This document shows positions 1-6,758 of a stretch of DNA of 8,937 nucleotides, in pieces. This DNA comes from Desulfovibrio sp. GTDB lineage: Bacteria > Desulfobacterota > Desulfovibrionia > Desulfovibrionales > Desulfovibrionaceae. Where the stretch lies: contig JAQVZK010000081.1 of the NCBI GenBank assembly GCA_028708195.1, positions 1 to 8,937 of the forward strand. The letters run 5' to 3'. Under the pieces are notes generated by a model. The model worked only from the letters and a program-made list of their open reading frames with translations. It had not been told where the DNA came from and did not search any database. The translations under genes and the position numbers were made by a program. Each line of letters begins with the position of its first letter. The first letter of the stretch is position 1.

Positions 1-1
1 T

Positions 2-1867
2 ACCCTGACCGTCATCATTGACGGCACCAACGACGCCCCGCAGGTCAGCGCGGCGGCGGCCACCATCAATGAAGACCAGGCCAGCGTCAGCGGTTCGCTC
101 CCCCTGCCCACAGATATTGACGCAGGGGATGCGGTCAACTTTCTGCCCCAAACCAACGCGCCGGGCCTGTACGGCATCTTCACCCTGCAGGCCAACGGCA
201 CATACACCTACAGTCTCAATAACGCCCTGCCTGCGGTGCAGCAGCTTAGCGTGGGCGCGCAGCTTACCGAAAGCTTCACCTTCGTTGTCACAGACCAGCA
301 CGGCACAACCGCGTCCAACACCATAACCGTCACCATTCGCGGCACCAACGACGCCCCGCAAATCAGCGCGGCCACAGCGGGCATCAATGAAGATCAGGCC
401 AGCATCAGCGGCACCCTGCCCGTACCCACGGATGTGGATGCAGGCGACAGCCCGCAATTTGTGCCACAAACCAACCCCGGCCTGTACGGAACCTTTACCC
501 TGCAGGCTGACGGCAGCTACGCCTACAGCCTCAACAACGCCCTGCCTGCGGTGCAGCAGCTTGGCGTGGGCGCGCAGCTTACCGAAACCTTCACCTACAC
601 GGTTTTTGATGGTCACGGCGGCACAGACACAAACTCCCTCACAGTAACCATTAACGGTACAAATGATGCGCCACAGGTCAGCGCGTCCTTCGCCTTTATC
701 CAAAAAGATGAGGCGGATGTCAGCGGCACCCTGCCCACCCCCACGGATGTGGACGCGGGCGACAGCGCCCAGTTTGTGGCACAGGCCAATCCCGGTTTGT
801 ACGGCACCTTCACCCTGCAGCCCGACGGCAGCTATGCCTATAGCCTCAACAATGCCCTGCCCGTGGTGCAGGCATTGACCGCAGGGCAGCAGCTTACAGA
901 AACCTTTACCTATACCGTCACGGATCAGCAGGGCGCAACGGCGTCAAACACCATAACCATCACCATACGCGGCACCAACGGTTCACCACAGGTCAGCGCG
1001 GCCACTGCCGCCATCAATGAGGATGATGCCAGCGTCAGCGGTACGCTGCCCGCACCAAATGACCGGGACGAGGGCGACATTGTCGAGTATGTGCCGCAGA
1101 CCAGTATTTCTGGCCTGTACGGCGTTTTTTCTCTGCAACCTGACGGCAGCTATACCTACACGCTCAACAATACTCTCTCTGTCGTGCAACAACTGGCCGT
1201 CGGGCAGCAACTGAACGAAACATTCGCCTTTACGGTTATGGATCAACACGGGCTGACCGCATCCAACATACTGACCATCACCATCAACGGCACCAATGAT
1301 GCCCCGCAGGTCAGCGCTGCCACCACGTCCATCTATGAAGACAGCGTCAGTGCCAACGGCATTCTGCCCGCAGCCTCTGACGTGGACGCGGGAGATAGCA
1401 CCCAGTATGTGCCCCAAACCAATGCCCCGGGCCTCTACGGCGTTTTCACCCTGCAGGCCAATGGCACATACACCTACAGCCTCAATAACGCCCTGCCAGC
1501 GGTACAGCAGCTTGGCGTGGGTGCGCAACTGAACGAAACCTTCACCTACACCGTCACAGACCAGCACGGTGCAACAGCCACCAATACCTTGACCGTCACC
1601 ATTCGCGGCACCAACGACGCCCCGCAGGTCAGCGCGGCGGCGGCCGCCATCAATGAAGATCAGGCCAGCGTCAGCGGTTCGCTCCCCCTGCCTACAGATA
1701 TTGATACAGGAGATGCAGTCAACTTTCTGCCCCAAACCAATGTTCCGGGGCTCTACGGCACGTTCACCCTGCTGGCCAACGGCACATACACCTACAGTCT
1801 CAACAACGCCCTGCCCGTTATCCAGCAGCTTGGTGTGGGCCAGCAGCTTACAGAAACCTTCACCTAG
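2..1867 (+). CDS. Giant VCBS-repeat surface protein (adhesin-like), 5'-truncated by the window and ended by an in-frame amber codon
   Basis: The frame is already open at base 2 and reads without interruption to TAG at 1865-1867, so the true start lies upstream of the window. A GTG near 236 is internal to a repeat and is not a start. The protein is tandem units of 105-106 residues, each opening with GTNDAPQVSA and carrying INEDQASVSG, a Lx-PTDxDxGD stretch, PGLYGTFTL, NGTYTYSLNNALP, QQLGVGxQL and ETFTYTVTDQHG. This is the VCBS / cadherin-like repeat pattern found in very large secreted adhesins of Gram-negative bacteria, usually type I secreted; Asp/Asn-rich turns suggest calcium binding. Ordered Ig-like beads on the cell surface, in biofilm or host attachment, are the family expectation; nothing here proves the role. 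No N-terminal retention module or secretion gene is in view. Translation would stop in the sixth visible unit, losing the last half-dozen units and the C-terminus. Family assignment is firm; function is inferred. Confidence 0.85.
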   Translation, partial: TLTVIIDGTNDAPQVSAAAATINEDQASVSGSLPLPTDIDAGDAVNFLPQTNAPGLYGIFTLQANGTYTYSLNNALPAVQQLSVGAQLTESFTFVVTDQHGTTASNTITVTIRGTNDAPQISAATAGINEDQASISGTLPVPTDVDAGDSPQFVPQTNPGLYGTFTLQADGSYAYSLNNALPAVQQLGVGAQLTETFTYTVFDGHGGTDTNSLTVTINGTNDAPQVSASFAFIQKDEADVSGTLPTPTDVDAGDSAQFVAQANPGLYGTFTLQPDGSYAYSLNNALPVVQALTAGQQLTETFTYTVTDQQGATASNTITITIRGTNGSPQVSAATAAINEDDASVSGTLPAPNDRDEGDIVEYVPQTSISGLYGVFSLQPDGSYTYTLNNTLSVVQQLAVGQQLNETFAFTVMDQHGLTASNILTITINGTNDAPQVSAATTSIYEDSVSANGILPAASDVDAGDSTQYVPQTNAPGLYGVFTLQANGTYTYSLNNALPAVQQLGVGAQLNETFTYTVTDQHGATATNTLTVTIRGTNDAPQVSAAAAAINEDQASVSGSLPLPTDIDTGDAVNFLPQTNVPGLYGTFTLLANGTYTYSLNNALPVIQQLGVGQQLTETFT

Positions 1868-3826
1868 ACGGCCACAGACCAGCACGGCGCAACAGCCACC
1901 AACACCCTGACCGTCACCATTCGCGGCACCAACGACGCCCCGCAGGTCAGCGCGGCGGCCGCCGCCATCAATGAAGATCAGGCCAGCGTCAGCGGCACCC
2001 TGCCCGTACCTGCAGATACCGACGCAAGTGACAGCCTCGCATACCTGCCCCAAACCAGCGCGCCGGGCCTGTACGGCACGTTTACCCTGCTGGCCAACGG
2101 CACATACACTTACAGCCTCAATAACGCCCTGGCTGCGGTACAGCAGCTTGGTGTGGGCGCGCAACTTGACGAAAGCTTTACCTACACCGTCACAGATCAG
2201 CACGGTGCAACCGCGTCCAACACCATCACCGTCACCATTCGCGGCACCAACGACGCCCCGCAGGTCAGCGCGGCCACCGCGGCCATCAATGAAGATCAGG
2301 CCAGCATCAGCGGCTCACTCCCCACCCCCACAGATATTGACACTGGGGACACGGTCAGCTTTCTGCCCAAAACCAGCTCGCCGGGGCTCTACGGCATTTT
2401 CAATCTGCTGGCTGACGGCACCTACACCTACAGTCTCAATAACGCCCTGCCCATTGTCCAACAGCTTGGCCTGGGCCAACAGCTTACTGAAATATTTACC
2501 TATGTTGCCAGAGATCAGCACGGCGACACGTCTTCCAGCACCCTGACCATTACGATTAACGGCACCAACGACAATCCTGTCATCGCGCCAATTGTCACCA
2601 CAACACTTAAAGAAGACAGCATTCTTTCGTCGTCCGGCACGCTTATGGTTACGGATGCGGACCTGGGCGACGCGGCGGCATTTCAGGCACAGAACATCGC
2701 GGGCCTGTACGGAAGCTTTGTGCTTAACAGCAGCGGAGCCTACGTCTATACGCTCAACAACTCCCTTCCCTTTGTTCAGGGCTTAGGGCAGGGCGAGCAG
2801 CTTGTAGAAAGCTTTACCGTGGCAGCCAACGACGGGCACGGCGGCATGGCCGCGCGCACAATTTCTTTCACCATCAACGGCACCAACGATGGGCCTTCCG
2901 TTGGCCCCGCCACTGCCGCCATGAACAACAAAGTCAACCTGTACACGGGCACGCTGCCTACCCCCACAGACCCTGACAACAGTCAGGATAACATCACGAG
3001 CGACACCTTACGCTTCATCCCCAAAACTGGAGAAAGCGGCAACTACGGCTGGTTCAGCCTGAACGCTGACGGCTCTTACTCCTACACACTCAATACTGGC
3101 CTTTTGCCCGTTGTGTTTCTTGTCCTGGGGGCCACACTTACAGATACCTTCACCTACACCGTCACTGACGAGCACGGTGCAACCGCCACCAACAGCCTGA
3201 CCATGAATATTTCAGGCGGCCTGCTGGGCAGCATCAGCCTCACCGCAGTGGTGGGCGATGCCACAAACCTGCTGGGCAATTTGCTGGTGCCTGGTTTTGC
3301 CAATCCCGTCTTTACTCTTGAGAGCAGTGCGGAAGGTGAGTACGGCACACTCACACTCAACAGCAACGGCACATACAGCTATAGTCTCAGCACCCTGGGC
3401 ATAAACGAAAGCCAAAAACTCGGCGAAGGCGAAACCGCCACTGATGTTTTTATGGTGCGGGTCACTGCCAGCGGCAAGTCAATCACCACACCGCTTACCA
3501 TAACCCTGACCGGCACCAACGATGCCCCAACGGTGCAGCAGGCATACCTTTCGGTTTCTGAAGACGATGTTTCCGTCATGTACGGGCAGCTTGTCATTAC
3601 TGACCCGGATCAATCCGACACGCCACAGGCCATTGCGCAGACCACCCAAGGCCTGTTTGGCACCTTTTATCTCAATCCCAACGGGTCCTACTCTTACGTG
3701 CTTAACAAGGGCTCCGCCGACGTAACAGCCCTCAATGATGGCGAAACGCTTAATGATGTCTTCACGGTCACGGTAGTTGACGGGCATGGCGGCACAGCCC
3801 AAACCACCGTGACCGTGACCATCAAT
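23..3826 (+). repeat. Twelve tandem VCBS-repeat units, 99-112 codons each
   Basis: Unit starts, taken at the codon for the first Gly of GTNDAP or its equivalent, are 23, 341, 656, 971, 1289, 1607, 1925, 2243, 2561, 2879, 3215 and 3512, ending before the degenerate GAGEAP at 3827. Spacings are 318 bp except units 2, 3 and 12 (315), 10 (336) and 11 (297). Units 2 and 3 lack one residue before PGLYG. Units 1-8 are very alike in DNA as well as protein; units 9-12 diverge, and unit 11 has lost GTNDAP and most of the INEDxxS motif. Units 1, 6 and 8 share a SGSLPxPTDIDxGDxVxFLP subtype, whereas 2, 3, 5 and 7 are more of a DVDAGDS type, so subtypes are interspersed. Confidence 0.9.
1865..1867 (+). 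other. In-frame amber codon interrupting the VCBS protein
   Basis: In the other well-matched units this position is TAC (Tyr of ETFTYTVTD). Here the codons after TTC-ACC read TAG-ACG-GCC instead of TAC-ACC-GTC as in the preceding unit, so three substitutions fall within six bases (1867, 1870, 1872). The rest of the unit keeps frame and sequence. No frameshift or insertion accompanies it. Confidence 0.95.
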
Positions 3827-4546
3827 GGGGCCGGAGAAGCCCCTTTCATGCAGGGCATGGGGGCCATGCGCCTCTTCTTTGTGCCCGACGATGTGGACGA
3901 CCCCGACAATACAGCACAGAATTCCGCCGGAACCAGCGCGGAAGAAAACACCTACGTCACAGATGAGGACATACCCACTCACCCCACGCCAGAAAACGCC
4001 ACAGCCACAGACGATCCCCAAACGCCTCCCCACACGGATGCGGGCCAGATGAGCACGAACCAGCCAGGTGTGGCTCAAACGAATGCGGGCCCCGCTGATG
4101 CGCCGCCCCCGGACACGGACAACCCGGCTGCTGACAGCGCACATACAGCGCATCCCGACGATGATTTTTTCATCATGCTGGACGACATACTGGATGAGGA
4201 ACTGGCCGACAGTTTTATGAATGACCAGACCGGGCCTTTGATTATGGATATTGGACAGGTTTCGCTGCCGCAAGCGCAAGGGCTTGATGCTGACAGCTTT
4301 GCGCTCACAGGGCCGCAACACGACACCCTCTTCCCGATGGAACCGGAAACGCTGGTGGATACAGGCGCTGTGTCATCTGCCGCGCAGCCGGGCCAGGGGC
4401 AGAACGAGGCTGAAAGCCCTCAACCGCAGAATGACGCCAAACAACAGCCCACGCTTGCCGGTATGCCTTCGCCCGAGGCAGACATAACGCAGAGCGAAGC
4501 CGACCAGATGGCCGTGCTGCAACATTTGACGCAAAATGGATATTAG
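1868..4546 (+). CDS. 3' part of the same VCBS-repeat protein, downstream of the amber codon (probably not separately translated)
   Basis: The same reading frame continues directly after the TAG with TATDQHGATATNTLTVTIRG and stays open to TAG at 4544-4546, so this is the rest of the interrupted gene. It has no start of its own: the first in-frame GTG (2153) lies inside a repeat (GVGAQL) with no Shine-Dalgarno, although an automatic caller would probably use it. The content is the end of unit 6, units 7 and 8 (close to the upstream ones), then four progressively divergent units at 2561, 2879, 3215 and 3512. A 239-residue tail from 3827 is rich in Asp, Pro, Thr, Gln and Ala, with one Arg and one Lys against roughly 40 acidic residues. 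No GGxGxD nonapeptide repeats, LPxTG or membrane anchor are visible. The tail presumably holds the export signal if the protein is type I secreted, but I cannot identify it. If the amber is real this part is a pseudogene remnant; if it is an error, 2-4546 is one gene. Confidence 0.75.
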   Translation, partial: TATDQHGATATNTLTVTIRGTNDAPQVSAAAAAINEDQASVSGTLPVPADTDASDSLAYLPQTSAPGLYGTFTLLANGTYTYSLNNALAAVQQLGVGAQLDESFTYTVTDQHGATASNTITVTIRGTNDAPQVSAATAAINEDQASISGSLPTPTDIDTGDTVSFLPKTSSPGLYGIFNLLADGTYTYSLNNALPIVQQLGLGQQLTEIFTYVARDQHGDTSSSTLTITINGTNDNPVIAPIVTTTLKEDSILSSSGTLMVTDADLGDAAAFQAQNIAGLYGSFVLNSSGAYVYTLNNSLPFVQGLGQGEQLVESFTVAANDGHGGMAARTISFTINGTNDGPSVGPATAAMNNKVNLYTGTLPTPTDPDNSQDNITSDTLRFIPKTGESGNYGWFSLNADGSYSYTLNTGLLPVVFLVLGATLTDTFTYTVTDEHGATATNSLTMNISGGLLGSISLTAVVGDATNLLGNLLVPGFANPVFTLESSAEGEYGTLTLNSNGTYSYSLSTLGINESQKLGEGETATDVFMVRVTASGKSITTPLTITLTGTNDAPTVQQAYLSVSEDDVSVMYGQLVITDPDQSDTPQAIAQTTQGLFGTFYLNPNGSYSYVLNKGSADVTALNDGETLNDVFTVTVVDGHGGTAQTTVTVTINGAGEAPFMQGMGAMRLFFVPDDVDDPDNTAQNSAGTSAEENTYVTDEDIPTHPTPENATATDDPQTPPHTDAGQMSTNQPGVAQTNAGPADAPPPDTDNPAADSAHTAHPDDDFFIMLDDILDEELADSFMNDQTGPLIMDIGQVSLPQAQGLDADSFALTGPQHDTLFPMEPETLVDTGAVSSAAQPGQGQNEAESPQPQNDAKQQPTLAGMPSPEADITQSEADQMAVLQHLTQNGY

Positions 4547-4575
4547 AGCTGAGGTTTGATTTGGAAAAGCTTTGT

Positions 4576-4628
4576 GAGGAAGGGACCCTTTTGTAAAAGG
4601 GTCGCCTCCCCCTAAAACTTTTATTTTT
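4576..4628 (+). terminator. Probable intrinsic terminator after the VCBS gene, in the convergent spacer
   Basis: A perfect inverted repeat GACCCTTTT (4584-4592) / AAAAGGGTC (4595-4603) can form a 7-9 bp hairpin. It can be extended by GAGG/CCTC outside small bulges, and a T-rich run follows at about 4617-4628. It sits about 40 bases after the stop of the VCBS gene and before the convergent chemoreceptor. The U tract is imperfect and delayed by a C-rich stretch, so termination strength is uncertain. In the minus direction the tract after the hairpin is poorer. The remainder of the 159-base spacer shows nothing else I can support. Confidence 0.6.
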
Positions 4629-4705
4629 GGTTCCGTAGGTTACGAGAAGAACCCTGCCCCTGGCGGCTCCCCCCAATTTTCACGCCGCAGCGCAAGCGAA
4701 CCCAA

Positions 4706-6277
4706 CTACTCCTTCAATCTCCCCGTCAAATCCGACAGCCGCTCCGTGATAGCCACGAGCTTGTCCGTTTCCTGCCGGGCTTCGGCCATTGATCTGGCGG
4801 TACCCGCCATAACATCATTGACCTCTTCAATGGAACGATTGATCTGCTCGCTCGCCACAGACTGCTCCTCACTGGCAGCGGCAATGGCGCCGATTTGCCC
4901 CACGGTGTCCTCCACCGTGCCCACAATGCCCTCAAGCGCCTTGCCAGATTCTCCCGCATAGGCAGTGGCCTGCTCAATCTGGTTCACGGCATCATCCACA
5001 GAGGCCATGCTTTTGCCCGTGCTCTGCTGAATGGCACCGATGGCATTGCCGACGTCACTTGTGGAAGTCATTGTTTTTTCAGCCAGCTTGCGCACCTCAT
5101 CCGCCACCACGGCAAACCCGCGCCCGGCGTCACCCGCGCGGGCGGCCTCAATGGCGGCATTCAGGGCCAGCAGATTGGTCTGGTCTGCTATGTCTGAAAT
5201 AACATTCAGTATTTCCGTGATGGCGCGGGCATGATTGTTCAACTGTGACATATCACTCTTAAGCGCCATTGAAACGTCGTGCACCTCTTCAATGCTTTGC
5301 GTGGCATTGCGCACCACCTGCGCACCTTCGTGCGCTTTATCCCGCGTTTGGGTTGAGGCGGTTGAGGCACTGGCCGCGTTTTGGGCTACCTCACGCACGG
5401 TGGCCGTCATCTGGTTCATGGCGGTGGCGGCCTCGCTAAGCAGACGGGAGGCCCTGGTCGCGTCCTTGTTGGAGCGGCCTATGACAGACGCGAGCTCACC
5501 GGCAATGGCGGCAAGCTCCTGCACGGTAGTATCCAGCTCCTGCGCGGCAGCTTCCATACGCTGGTTCTTGTCGGTAATGAGCTGTTCTGCTTCCTTGAGG
5601 GCGGTCATATCCACATAAAGGCACAGACCGCCAAGACAAGTGCCGTGCTCATCGTACACGGGAAAAACATTGGCCAGCACATCAATGCGCCTGCCCTTGT
5701 GCCCGGTTATGGTGACGGAAAGATTGCGAAAGTTCTGCCCCTGCCGGATGCTCTTGCCCACAGCGGTTTCACGGCCGGGGTCGTTGTAAAAAAGCTCGGC
5801 CAGGGTTTTGCCAAGGCAATCCTCCACCGGGCCGTCGATTTCGAGCATGTTCAGGCATTCCTGATTGGTGTGTGTTGCCTTTTCATTCTGATCTACCAGC
5901 AGATAGGCCAGGGGCATACCGGCAAGAATGCCGTGCAGCACCCCGCTTGAATGGCAGGCCCGGGCCGAAAGATCGGCGGCGGCGGCATACACCTCATGCA
6001 TGTCCGCAGGAACCCCCAGCGGCGAAAAGCAGCCAGGTTCACCGGGCTTGTGCGGCGCACACCCGCCACGCAGGCCAAGAGCAAGAGATCGAAACGCACC
6101 GCCATACGTCATGCGCAGGCTCAGCCCCATAACAAGCAGCACGATAGCGCCGCCCGTTGCGGCTCCCCACAGGCCCGTCAGGGGCGCGACATTTATAAGG
6201 TCCAGAACCCAGACAAGACCTATGGCTACAGCAAGGGCAAGTACACCCAGACCAAAAATTTTTTGTTGCAGCGACAT
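4706..6277 (-). CDS. Methyl-accepting chemotaxis protein with cytoplasmic PAS domain
   Basis: A 523-residue chemoreceptor. Two hydrophobic helices (about 7-27 and 33-53) are separated by only a short polar link, so there is almost no periplasmic sensor. A linker with Cys73, Cys83 and Cys108 leads to a PAS fold (about 115-226; [23 protein letters not shown], then a C-terminal [18 protein letters not shown] segment). The methylation and signalling coiled coil (about 240-515) has the highly conserved hairpin tip [23 protein letters not shown] (360-382) and [14 protein letters not shown], the CheA/CheW contact region. It should control CheA from inputs sensed inside the cell, for example redox, a small ligand or a cofactor; no ligand can be read off. 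The C-terminus LTGRLKE lacks the NWETF-type CheR/CheB tether. The start at 6275-6277 is chosen because AGGAGG lies four bases upstream; a GTG thirty bases earlier (6305-6307) lacks a Shine-Dalgarno. It is monocistronic as far as visible. Confidence 0.92.
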   Translation of the reverse strand: MSLQQKIFGLGVLALAVAIGLVWVLDLINVAPLTGLWGAATGGAIVLLVMGLSLRMTYGGAFRSLALGLRGGCAPHKPGEPGCFSPLGVPADMHEVYAAAADLSARACHSSGVLHGILAGMPLAYLLVDQNEKATHTNQECLNMLEIDGPVEDCLGKTLAELFYNDPGRETAVGKSIRQGQNFRNLSVTITGHKGRRIDVLANVFPVYDEHGTCLGGLCLYVDMTALKEAEQLITDKNQRMEAAAQELDTTVQELAAIAGELASVIGRSNKDATRASRLLSEAATAMNQMTATVREVAQNAASASTASTQTRDKAHEGAQVVRNATQSIEEVHDVSMALKSDMSQLNNHARAITEILNVISDIADQTNLLALNAAIEAARAGDAGRGFAVVADEVRKLAEKTMTSTSDVGNAIGAIQQSTGKSMASVDDAVNQIEQATAYAGESGKALEGIVGTVEDTVGQIGAIAAASEEQSVASEQINRSIEEVNDVMAGTARSMAEARQETDKLVAITERLSDLTGRLKE

Positions 6278-6281
6278 GAGA

Positions 6282-6287
6282 CCTCCT
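6282..6287 (-). promoter_or_regulatory. Shine-Dalgarno of the chemoreceptor gene
   Basis: AGGAGG on the minus strand, four bases before the ATG at 6275-6277. It decides the start at MSLQQ rather than the upstream GTG. Confidence 0.85.
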
Positions 6288-6302
6288 GAATAGAAACGTT
6301 CG

Positions 6303-6316
6303 GGCACTATAGTCCC
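6303..6316 (-). promoter_or_regulatory. Possible -10 (TATAGT) within a small palindrome, chemoreceptor promoter
   Basis: On the minus strand TATAGT (6306-6311) matches the sigma70 -10 consensus at five of six positions and lies about 30 bases before the start codon. It is embedded in the palindrome GG-n-ACTATAGT-n-CC (6303-6316), which could be an operator or chance. No good -35 is spaced 16-18 bases upstream (GAAACA is the best), and no clear FliA or sigma54 promoter was found. Weak call. Confidence 0.3.
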
Positions 6317-6317
6317 A

Positions 6318-6584
6318 TTATCAAAAAGTGTTTCCTGAAAAAAAATAACTGGTAGACAAGGTCTATCAAGAAAACCATATCATAGGTTATGGACAGCAAT
6401 ACGATTTTTGAACCATGTGCTGCATAAAACTGTACGCAAATAGCTTTGACCAGACATGCGTACAAGAGTGCAACATAAGTACCACTTTATGCGCCCCATA
6501 TTCGTGAAAGCGTCCTATCTTTCTGTTGTTACGGCATTTTTTGAATTTTCTTTATTTCTGGTCAAAAAACAACTTTTTCTTTTT
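6318..6584. other. AT-rich divergent intergenic region, no gene seen
   Basis: This stretch between the chemoreceptor and the rimP leader is clearly poorer in G+C than its flanks and holds no credible ORF. It contains several short inverted repeats: TAGAC-aag-GTCTA (6353-6365), CCATA...TATGG (6375-6392), GTACGC...GCGTAC (6432-6463) and CATAAGT-acc-ACTTTATG (6474-6491, one bulge). It ends in T-rich tracts (about 6534-6586), which could act as an upstream activating tract for the rimP promoter. No tRNA or known RNA was recognised. Confidence 0.5.
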
Positions 6585-6625
6585 TTGACTAAAACCTTGA
6601 CAAGGCCCATATGGTGAGCTAGTTG
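6585..6625 (+). promoter_or_regulatory. Candidate sigma70 promoter for the rimP leader/operon
   Basis: Two overlapping options are visible. TTGACT (6585-6590) pairs with TATGGT (6610-6615) at a long 19-base spacing. TTGACA (6597-6602), a perfect -35, pairs with the poor -10 TAGTTG (6620-6625) at 17 bases. T-rich DNA immediately upstream favours a strong promoter. Either would start transcription at about 6620-6633, giving a roughly 100-base leader to the terminator. Which one is used cannot be decided from sequence. Confidence 0.4.
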
Positions 6626-6720
6626 GATGCATTCAAAGTGGATGACAGTACCTGCCACCACTACATCCTGATGCGGAACACAGTTCCAGCGGGGTGGCCT
6701 GAATAGGCCCCCTTTTTTTT
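6622..6720 (+). ncRNA. Candidate structured leader (attenuator) or small RNA upstream of rimP
   Basis: About 100 bases with three stackable elements. (a) A long imperfect stem: GGATG (6625-6629) with CATCC (6664-6668) and AGTGG (6637-6641) with CCACT (6658-6662). (b) A hairpin GGAAC-aca-GTTCC (6675-6687). (c) The terminal hairpin with a T8 run. GCCACC (6654-6659) is also complementary to GGTGGC (6693-6698), the 5' arm of the terminator, so an antiterminator form enclosing hairpin (b) is possible and excludes both (a) and (c). I do not recognise it as 6S, SRP, tmRNA or tRNA. From memory, an attenuator ahead of rimP has been predicted in gammaproteobacteria; this would be an analogue, not a demonstrated homologue. 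A stand-alone sRNA with read-through to rimP is the alternative. Confidence 0.45.
6692..6720 (+). terminator. Strong intrinsic terminator 38 bases before rimP
   Basis: The stem is GGG-t-GGCCT (6692-6700) with AGGCC-CCC (6705-6712), loop GAAT, followed at once by eight T (6713-6720). It lies upstream of rimP on the same strand and no gene precedes it on that strand, so it must end either a small RNA or an attenuated leader transcript. Confidence 0.85.
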
Positions 6721-6758
6721 GTCCCTGCGACGGTCCATGCCCCGCACAAAAGGAAAGA

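Noticed and set aside
2153..2155. GTG as an independent start for the downstream half of the VCBS protein
   Set aside because: It lies in mid-repeat (GVGAQL) without a ribosome binding site; coding continuity extends upstream of it to the amber codon.
983..2203. 406-codon open frame on the minus strand
   Set aside because: It is the antisense of the VCBS repeats. It is open only because the repeat DNA lacks stops in that frame, its protein is itself a ~106-residue periodic shadow, and it has no ribosome binding site.
23..3826. Regular repeats that might suggest a CRISPR array
   Set aside because: The period is about 318 bp, a multiple of three, and the units are translated protein repeats without spacers.
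3479..4321. 280-codon minus-strand open frame over the end of the VCBS gene
   Set aside because: It overlaps a well-supported coding frame, has no recognisable domain, and its composition (many Val, Gly, His, Arg) is that of an antisense shadow.
6278..6307. Earlier GTG start for the chemoreceptor (ten extra residues)
   Set aside because: It has no Shine-Dalgarno and overlaps the likely -10 element. The internal ATG has AGGAGG at proper spacing and begins a typical MSLQQKI chemoreceptor N-terminus.
6622..6720. 6S RNA, SRP RNA, tRNA or tmRNA before rimP
   Set aside because: There is no GGAAGGAAGCAGCC-like SRP motif, no T-arm/cloverleaf and no CCA end, and it is too short for typical 6S or tmRNA.
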